NCBI RefSeq assembly: GCF_042885655.1
Contig: NZ_JBHVRO010000010.1
Span: 101,171-165,170, forward strand
Direction of reading: 5' to 3'
Length of the DNA stretch: 64,000 nucleotides
Source: Psychrobacillus sp042885655
GTDB lineage: Bacteria; Bacillota; Bacilli; Bacillales_A; Planococcaceae
Under the pieces are notes generated by a model. That model was not told the DNA's origin, searched no databases, and saw only the letters and a list, made by a program, of their open reading frames with translations. This document shows, in pieces, positions 59,016 through 64,000 of this stretch. Numbering within the stretch: position 1 is the first letter of the stretch; every line of letters starts with the position of its first letter. The position numbers were made by a program, and so were the translations under genes.

Positions 59016-60113
59016 ATGATGAAACAAGTAGAAAAGATTCAGAACTATTTACAATCTAGCAATATTGATGCTGCTTTCATAACGACTCCAGACAACGTTT
59101 TTTATTTTACTGGATTTAGAAGCAATCCGCATGAACGTTTGCTTGGCGTTTTAATTTTCAAGGAAGCGACACCATTTATCATTTGTCCACAAATGGAAGT
59201 TCCTGATGCATTGGCAGCTGGATGGACTGGTGACATTGTTGGACATCAAGATACGGAAAATGCTTGGGATATTCTTGTTCAAACAATTAGCAATAAGGTC
59301 GGTGTAATCAATTCTTTAGCGATCGAAAAAGCTCATATGACTGTGGAACGTCAAGAAGCTATTCAAGAAAGAATTCCTTCTATACAAATTTCAAGAGTGG
59401 ATGAAAAGATAAATGAATTACGTGTTATTAAGTCAGAGGAAGAATTAGTCAATATGCGAAAAGCTGCTGAGCTGGCAGACTACGCTGTTGAAGTTGGATG
59501 TAAAGAGATTGCAGAAGGAAAAACAGAGTTAGAAATCTTAAATGCAATTGAGTTAGCAGTGAAAGAAAAAGGTGCTTCTCAAATGGCATTCGACACAATG
59601 GTACTAAGTGGCCCAAAAACAGCATCTCCTCACGGTAATCCTGGAGATCGTAAAATTCAAAAAGGAGATTTAGTATTATTTGACCTTGGTGTTATATACA
59701 ACGGTTATTGCTCTGATATAACACGCACAGTAGCTTTCGGAGAACCCTCAGCTGATAAACGTGAAGTTTATGAAACTGTTCGCCGTGCCGAAGAAGCTGC
59801 TGTAAACGCAGTAAAACCAGGTATAACTGCAATGGCACTTGATAAAATTGCGCGCGATGTAATTACTGAAGCAGGATATGGTGAATATTTCACACATCGT
59901 TTAGGACACGGACTTGGAATTTCTGTACACGAATTCCCTTCAATCACTGGTGTGAATGACATGAAATTAGAAACTGGTATGGTATTCACAATCGAGCCAG
60001 GCATCTACCATCCTGACATTACTGGTGTGCGTATTGAAGATGACGTTGTTGTTACCGAAGACGGCGTAGAAGTGCTTACAAAGTTCCCGAAAGAATTAAT
60101 TATTTTATCTTAA
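59016..60113 (+). CDS. M24-family Xaa-Pro peptidase
   Basis: The 365-residue protein has a creatinase-like N-terminal domain (1-130) and a pita-bread metallopeptidase: the two Asp ligands in VLFDLGVIYNGYCSDITRT, His in LGHGLGISVHE, Glu in FTIEPGIYHPD, and the last Glu in RIEDDVVVTEDGVEVLT. It cleaves Xaa-Pro dipeptides or N-terminal residues before proline (PepQ/YpdF/YqhT group). The first of two adjacent ATGs is used; GAGGTG is very close, so the second may serve. It is a single gene with a strong terminator. Confidence 0.92.
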   Translation: MMKQVEKIQNYLQSSNIDAAFITTPDNVFYFTGFRSNPHERLLGVLIFKEATPFIICPQMEVPDALAAGWTGDIVGHQDTENAWDILVQTISNKVGVINSLAIEKAHMTVERQEAIQERIPSIQISRVDEKINELRVIKSEEELVNMRKAAELADYAVEVGCKEIAEGKTELEILNAIELAVKEKGASQMAFDTMVLSGPKTASPHGNPGDRKIQKGDLVLFDLGVIYNGYCSDITRTVAFGEPSADKREVYETVRRAEEAAVNAVKPGITAMALDKIARDVITEAGYGEYFTHRLGHGLGISVHEFPSITGVNDMKLETGMVFTIEPGIYHPDITGVRIEDDVVVTEDGVEVLTKFPKELIILS

Positions 60114-60166
60114 TTTTAGCATGTATTACATTACCCGCAGTACAAAATGAACTTAGACACATATGT

Positions 60167-60210
60167 AAAGGAGACCTTCCATCAATGATACATGGAAGGT
60201 CTCCTTTTTT
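60167..60210 (+). terminator. Terminator of the M24 peptidase gene
   Basis: A stem of about 16 bp (AAAGGAGACCTTCCAT and its complement) with a loop of about 10 nt and a T6 run. Confidence 0.92.
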
Positions 60211-60269
60211 ATGGAGCGCTTAATATGTCTAGAGCACAACTCATACACTAATTTCCTACATTAAAATCA

Positions 60270-60310
60270 AATACCTCCTACACTTTATACAGACATGTGT
60301 AGGAGGTATT
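60270..60310 (-). terminator. Probable terminator of the fluC pair
   Basis: A perfect 14-bp stem AATACCTCCTACAC/GTGTAGGAGGTATT with a 13-nt loop is followed by TTGATTTTA on the minus strand. Confidence 0.65.
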
Positions 60311-60407
60311 ATTGGTTCACAAGCCTATTGAATTGCAGTCAATTGTCAGAATAGTGCAGAATTGTTTCTATCACAGGGACGCTTCACTCTATGTGCTTCC
60401 TCTTATC

Positions 60408-60755
60408 TTATTTACCAATAAAATAACCCAAAAATGCTAAGCATAATCCTCCTATATATGTAATCAAGAAATACAGAATCCATTTTCGAGGAAATTTCTG
60501 AAGTGTGATTAATTCCTTATTTAAAGTAGAAAAAGTTGTAAATGCCCCTAAAAATCCAGTACCTATAAGTAATATATAAATTTCATCTAAACGAACACTA
60601 ACGATAAATCCTAATAAATATGAACCGATTAAATTAACGAAAAGTGTTCCAATAGGTATTTTATCTGCCACGTTTTCATTTAACTTTTGAGCAAAATAAA
60701 ATCGAAGGATAGCTCCTAAAAATCCACCTATGGCTACAGTAACAAGTGCAGTCAT
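60408..60755 (-). CDS. crcB: Fluoride channel subunit FluC (CrcB), second of pair
   Basis: The 115-residue protein has four membrane segments and the Fluc signature: GGFLGAILRFYFAQKL, FVNLIGSYLLGF (pore Asn) and GFLGAFTTFSTLNKE (phenylalanine box). Fluc channels are dual-topology dimers that export fluoride. In Gram-positives they are often encoded as two adjacent genes, as here. Its ATG overlaps the stop of the first fluC gene by 4 bp. Confidence 0.95.
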   Translation of the reverse strand: MTALVTVAIGGFLGAILRFYFAQKLNENVADKIPIGTLFVNLIGSYLLGFIVSVRLDEIYILLIGTGFLGAFTTFSTLNKELITLQKFPRKWILYFLITYIGGLCLAFLGYFIGK

Positions 60756-61123
60756 CTTGTCACCTCATGTTTCCAACCTAGATTACTCATTACAATCCCA
60801 CCCACTACACTAATCAATATGTATAAAACAGCAAATACAATTTCCCCTTGCTGCAATAATTTCACTGTTTCTACACTAAAAGCAGAAAAAGTTGTAAAAG
60901 AACCTAGAAAACCTGTAGTAATAGCTGTCTGCACATTGGGTGAGAATTTACTTTTACGAAAAACAGACGAAGTTAAAAAAGGAAGAAGATAACAACCTAC
61001 CAGATTTACTATTAGTGTTGCAAAAGGGAAAATTGAATGTGTATAAAGCATAAGTCCAATTGAATATCTCGTTATAGCACCTAATGCTCCCGCTAAACCA
61101 ACAAATAAATAAGCCAATTGCAT
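60752..61123 (-). CDS. crcB: Fluoride channel subunit FluC (CrcB), first of pair
   Basis: The 123-residue partner has the same elements: GLAGALGAITRYSIGL, LIVNLVGCYLLPFL and TTGFLGSFTTFSAFSVET. GGAGTG is only three bases from the ATG at 61123, so the TTG two codons later may be the true start. I find no fluoride riboswitch upstream; only the ald terminator lies there. Constitutive or read-through expression is likely. Confidence 0.95.
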   Translation of the reverse strand: MQLAYLFVGLAGALGAITRYSIGLMLYTHSIFPFATLIVNLVGCYLLPFLTSSVFRKSKFSPNVQTAITTGFLGSFTTFSAFSVETVKLLQQGEIVFAVLYILISVVGGIVMSNLGWKHEVTR

Positions 61124-61150
61124 TCACTCCATTTTTGTTTTCAAATAACA

Positions 61151-61187
61151 GAACACCCAAAGTGATGAATAACCTTTGGGTGTTCAA
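61151..61187. terminator. Terminator of ald
   Basis: A stem GAACACCCAAAG/CTTTGGGTGTTC with an 11-nt loop lies between ald and the fluC pair. Its minus-strand T-run is weak (TGTTATTTG), so partial readthrough into fluC is possible. Confidence 0.65.
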
Positions 61188-61197
61188 AAAATATTTA

Positions 61198-62313
61198 TTA
61201 ATTTAAAAGTGTAGCAACGTCTACGTAAGGAAGTCCTTGTGCTTCTGCAACCGCTTTAAATGTAACGTGACCAGCTAATGTGTTAATACCTTTTTGTAAT
61301 GCAAGGTTATCCAAGCAAGCTTGTTTATAGCCTTTGTTAGCAATTTGAAGTGCATAAGGAACAGTTGCATTAGTTAACGCCATTGTTGATGTTCTTGGAA
61401 CCGCTCCTGGCATGTTAGCAACTGCGTAATGAACTACTCCATGTTTTTCATAAGTCGGGTTGTCATGAGTTGTAATACGGTCAGAAGTTTCAAAAATACC
61501 ACCTTGGTCAATTGCAATGTCAATAACAACTGAACCTGGAGACATGGATTTAATCATTTCTTCCGATACAAGTTTAGGAGCTTTAGCACCAGGAATAAGA
61601 ACAGCACCTACTACTAAATCTGCTTCCTTCACTGCATGTCCGATATTAAATGGATTCGAAATTAATGTTTGAACATTTCCACCAAATAGATCTTCTAATT
61701 GACGAAGACGATCGGCGTTTAAATCAATAATAGTAACATCTGCACCCATACCTACTGCTACGCGAGCTGCATTTGTACCAGCGATACCTCCACCAACTAC
61801 AGCAACTTTCGCACGAGGAACTCCAGGAACTCCTCCAAGTAAAATTCCTTTTCCTCCATGGATTTGTTCTAAGTATTGTGCACCTATTTGTGTTGCCATA
61901 CGACCTGCAACTTCACTCATTGGTGTTAGCAATGGCAATGAATTATTTGGAAGTTGAACCGTTTCATATGCAATAGCTGTCACTTTCTTATCAAGTAACA
62001 CCTTTGTTAACGCTTCTTCCGGAGCTAAATGTAAATATGTGAAAAGAATAGATTCTTCACGGATAAGCGCATATTCTGCATGAGTTGGCTCTTTTACTTT
62101 CATTACCATCTCTTGGTTCCATGCTTCCTCTGCAGTTTGTACAATAGTTGCACCTGCAGCAATATAATCTTCATCAGTAAAGCTTGAACCTAGTCCTGCA
62201 CCAGTTTCAATAATTACTTCATGATTATTATGCTTTAAAGTAACAACTCCAGCAGGTGTCATAGCCACTCGGTTTTCGTTATTTTTTGTTTCTTTTGGTA
62301 TACCAATACGCAT
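61198..62313 (-). CDS. ald: Alanine dehydrogenase
   Basis: The 371-residue enzyme oxidatively deaminates L-alanine to pyruvate with NAD. MRIGIPKETKNNENRVAMTP holds the substrate Arg, MKVKEP the catalytic Lys, YLHLAPE the His, VAVVGGGIAGTNAARVAVGMGADVTIID the NAD fold, and HYAVANMPGAVPRTST the C-terminal signature. I use ATG 62313 (eight bases after AAGGGG) rather than the ATG two codons earlier. Alanine catabolism matters for sporulation and for germination on alanine. No dedicated regulator is adjacent. Confidence 0.97.
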   Translation of the reverse strand: MRIGIPKETKNNENRVAMTPAGVVTLKHNNHEVIIETGAGLGSSFTDEDYIAAGATIVQTAEEAWNQEMVMKVKEPTHAEYALIREESILFTYLHLAPEEALTKVLLDKKVTAIAYETVQLPNNSLPLLTPMSEVAGRMATQIGAQYLEQIHGGKGILLGGVPGVPRAKVAVVGGGIAGTNAARVAVGMGADVTIIDLNADRLRQLEDLFGGNVQTLISNPFNIGHAVKEADLVVGAVLIPGAKAPKLVSEEMIKSMSPGSVVIDIAIDQGGIFETSDRITTHDNPTYEKHGVVHYAVANMPGAVPRTSTMALTNATVPYALQIANKGYKQACLDNLALQKGINTLAGHVTFKAVAEAQGLPYVDVATLLN

Positions 62314-62531
62314 TTCCATATCCCCTTATGTATATATTTTTAAGAGATGACTCATATGAAATGAATCATTAAAACATCTTCATTTTATCATTTATATATT
62401 AATAATGCTTCATTAATTTAAAAATTATACGAGAAAAGTTCTCAATAACGCTTTTATAATAAAAAAATAGGAGGAATACAGAAATAAATCTCGAATTATA
62501 TAAATATAATAAGAAATAGGAGGTTTTAAAA

Positions 62532-62984
62532 ATGACATTAAAATACAAACAAATTCTAGTTGCGGTTGATGGTTCAAAAGAAGCGGAGTTAGCTTATAAA
62601 AAATCAGTTTCGATAGCAGCAAGAAATAATGCAACATTAAATTTAGTCAACATCATTGATACAAGATCATTTGCCGCAATTGAAGCATACGATCGTTCTA
62701 TAGCCGAAAGAGCCCAAGTATTTGCAGAAAATTTACTAGAAGTCTATAAAAAAGAAGCAATTGCAGGTGGAGTTAAAAATGTAAATGTAATCGTTGAATA
62801 TGGTTCTCCAAAAACAATGATTTCAAAAGATATTTCAAAAAAAATAGAAGCTGATTTAATCATTTGTGGGGCAACTGGACTTAATGCTGTAGAGCGATTC
62901 CTTATAGGAAGTGTCTCTGAATACATTGTACGCTCATCCTCTTGTGATGTTTTAGTAGTTCGTACTGAGGAAAAAGAAGATTAA
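62532..62984 (+). CDS. Universal stress protein (UspA family)
   Basis: The 150-residue protein has the ATP-binding Usp pattern: ILVAVDGSKEAELAYKKSV at the start (Asp near 14) and GATGLNAVERFLIGSVSEYIVRSSSCDVLVVR (G-2x-G-9x-G-S) at the end. It is soluble and dimer-forming by family precedent. AGGAGG precedes the ATG. It stands alone, divergent from ald, and has its own terminator at 63044-63080. The stress it answers is unknown. Confidence 0.93.
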   Translation: MTLKYKQILVAVDGSKEAELAYKKSVSIAARNNATLNLVNIIDTRSFAAIEAYDRSIAERAQVFAENLLEVYKKEAIAGGVKNVNVIVEYGSPKTMISKDISKKIEADLIICGATGLNAVERFLIGSVSEYIVRSSSCDVLVVRTEEKED

Positions 62985-63043
62985 TCTTTGGAAAATGTCT
63001 TTTAAGAGAATGACGGTTACATTATTACCTTGAAAATTATGGG

Positions 63044-63080
63044 GCAGGAAGTGACTGTCACTTCTTGCTCTACTTTTTTT
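63044..63080 (+). terminator. Terminator of the usp gene
   Basis: An 11-bp stem GCAGGAAGTGA/TCACTTCTTGC with a three-base loop; a T-run follows four bases later. Confidence 0.85.
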
Positions 63081-63126
63081 ATGACCTTCTTTGTTTTATA
63101 AAAAAAAGAGTTGCTTAAGTGTTTTA

Positions 63127-63330
63127 TTATTCTGCTATTGGTTGAATTTGAATTTTTAATACCTTATCAAAGTTAATAAAAACTACAACATCATCATATG
63201 GATTAATTTTTATTACTCCTGAAATTTGAGAAAATAATTTACTTAAAACATGTTCCTCACTAGAACCTTGAATTTCCAGTTCATAACTCTCTTCATTCTC
63301 TAAAACTATTGATACGCCATAATTTTTCAT
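63127..63330 (-). CDS. Small hypothetical protein
   Basis: A 67-residue acidic soluble protein (MKNYGVSIVLENEESYELEIQGSSEEHVLSKLF...YDDVVVFINFDKVLKIQI), predicted by eye as beta-alpha-beta. A GGAGGT lies some 13 bases before the ATG, a little far. I do not recognise the family. It is isolated between the usp terminator and the repeat-rich end of the window. Confidence 0.5.
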   Translation of the reverse strand: MKNYGVSIVLENEESYELEIQGSSEEHVLSKLFSQISGVIKINPYDDVVVFINFDKVLKIQIQPIAE

Positions 63331-64000
63331 AATAACTCGTACCTCCTTCTATTCTACTGACATAATAAGAGAACAATCGGGTCTAATTCCTGAGTGCTTT
63401 GAACGAAACATTTGCTCCTGCGGTTACCATCGCAAAAAAATTGGATACACTATTACAGGTGGACTTTGAGGAGTTGGAATTGACTGAGTCACTTCACGTT
63501 CCATTTTCTCGGTAATCTTGTGTCGAATATTTTGTGGGACCATCATGCTTTTGGTTTGGATAATTAGAGAAAAAAAATACTTCCCTACTCTTTTAAAAGA
63601 TTCCGAAATTACCAGTTAGGAAGCTCTTCCCTTCATTATCGGTAGATACTACCTATTTTTCTCTGGTTCCACTTGCCCTATTGATAAACAAAATAATGTA
63701 CAAGTTTATTATTTCGGCGAAGCATATTGTCTTTCTTATTTACACTGTTGATTGGAGCGAAAGGCGGCGACTCCTAGGGGACTAGCAAGCAAATCAAGAC
63801 CCTGGACGAGCGTAGCGAAATTAATTTCTGCGAAGAGCTTTGCGCAGGAGAGAAAATCCAAATAAAGTAATTAACTTAAAAGGTGATTATTGATAAGTCC
63901 GCTTTTTTAGTGTTCATTGTTGCTTGGAGTGCAGGTGCTCGACTCCTGCGGGAATAGCAGATGTTTTTCTGCACCGAAAGCGAAGCGGCAGGTGCATGAG
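63331..64000. repeat. Repeat-rich, gene-free end of the window
   Basis: The copy GAGTGCTTTGAACGAAAC (63392-63409), a block with GATACTACCTATTTTT and CACTTGCCCTATTGATAA (63645-63686) and a left arm plus centre of the large palindrome (63741-63840) repeat the series seen at 40650-41012. Its right arm is replaced by unrelated sequence. A further relative starts at 63911 (TTGTTGCTTGGAGTGCAGG) and is cut by the window end. No gene is seen. Confidence 0.75.

Noticed and set aside
60114..61200. Fluoride riboswitch for the crcB pair
   Set aside because: The gap upstream of the first gene is filled by the ald terminator hairpin, and no crcB-motif core is visible.

Overview
This window is a core chromosomal segment of an endospore-forming, AT-rich Firmicute. 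It carries sspI, a sigma-W-type promoter in front of ysdB, DnaI/DnaB helicase loaders, NrdR, T-box leaders and an L20 leader. The order pheS-pheT, rRNA methyltransferase, sspI ... rplT-rpmI-infC, thrS, dnaI-dnaB-nrdR, speD, gapB, coaE-mutM-polA, phoR-phoP, mdh-icd-citZ, ytvI/fxsA, pyk-pfkA, accA-accD, dnaE, nrnA/ytpI/ytoI, ytkL follows the Bacillus subtilis ytx/yts region as I remember it. Several departures (hflK-hflC, a D-aspartate-ligase-like ATP-grasp gene, a GntR regulator where ytsJ would be) point to Planococcaceae/Caryophanaceae (Psychrobacillus, Lysinibacillus or Sporosarcina-like) rather than Bacillus sensu stricto. The genus is a guess.

Layout. 0.1-4.6 kb is an accessory strip: a GNAT acetyltransferase, a nitronate monooxygenase-like flavoprotein, two decayed Nudix genes, a truncated DUF402 gene and an MFS transporter, ending in nine exact 20-bp tandem repeats. 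4.9-9.9 kb holds pheT/pheS with its T-box leader, a TrmH-family methyltransferase and sspI. 9.9-17.4 kb is a second accessory island of small membrane proteins paired with Xre regulators, a DUF5412 protein, a TIKI/TraB-like DUF5694 protein, an IS110 relic, a twice-frameshifted membrane gene, and a dispersed family of short palindromic repeats largely confined to this island.

17.4-30 kb returns to housekeeping: argF with a candidate ARG box, an M42 aminopeptidase, a dimeric dUTPase, ysdB, ysdA, the rplT operon (L20 leader, AUU start of infC), thrS (T-box), the primosome operon nrdR-dnaB-dnaI, speD with a structured leader, and gapB with a CcpN-like operator. 30-48 kb carries coaE-mutM-polA, hflK-hflC, phoP-phoR followed by the putative peptidoglycan-bridge D-amino-acid ligase, a MaoC-like protein, and the TCA genes citZ-icd-mdh behind a cre site. 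46-60 kb carries pyk, pfkA, accD-accA, a FadR-type GntR regulator with a perfect operator, dnaE, nrnA, ytoI, ytkL and an M24 peptidase. 60-63.3 kb has a fluC pair, ald, a universal stress protein gene and a small unknown gene. The end of the window is filled with dispersed Bacillaceae-type repeats.

Nearly all core genes lie on the minus strand. Central carbon flow (pfkA, pyk, citZ, icd, mdh, gapB, ald), fatty-acid initiation (accDA), replication and repair (polA, mutM, dnaE, dnaB, dnaI, nrnA) and translation (pheST, thrS, infC, rplT, rpmI) dominate. I see no prophage, CRISPR, rRNA or tRNA. The observations I rate highest are the cell-wall-bridge ligase downstream of phoPR, the 20-bp tandem array, the island-restricted palindrome family, and the pair of reciprocally truncated DUF402/Nudix genes.
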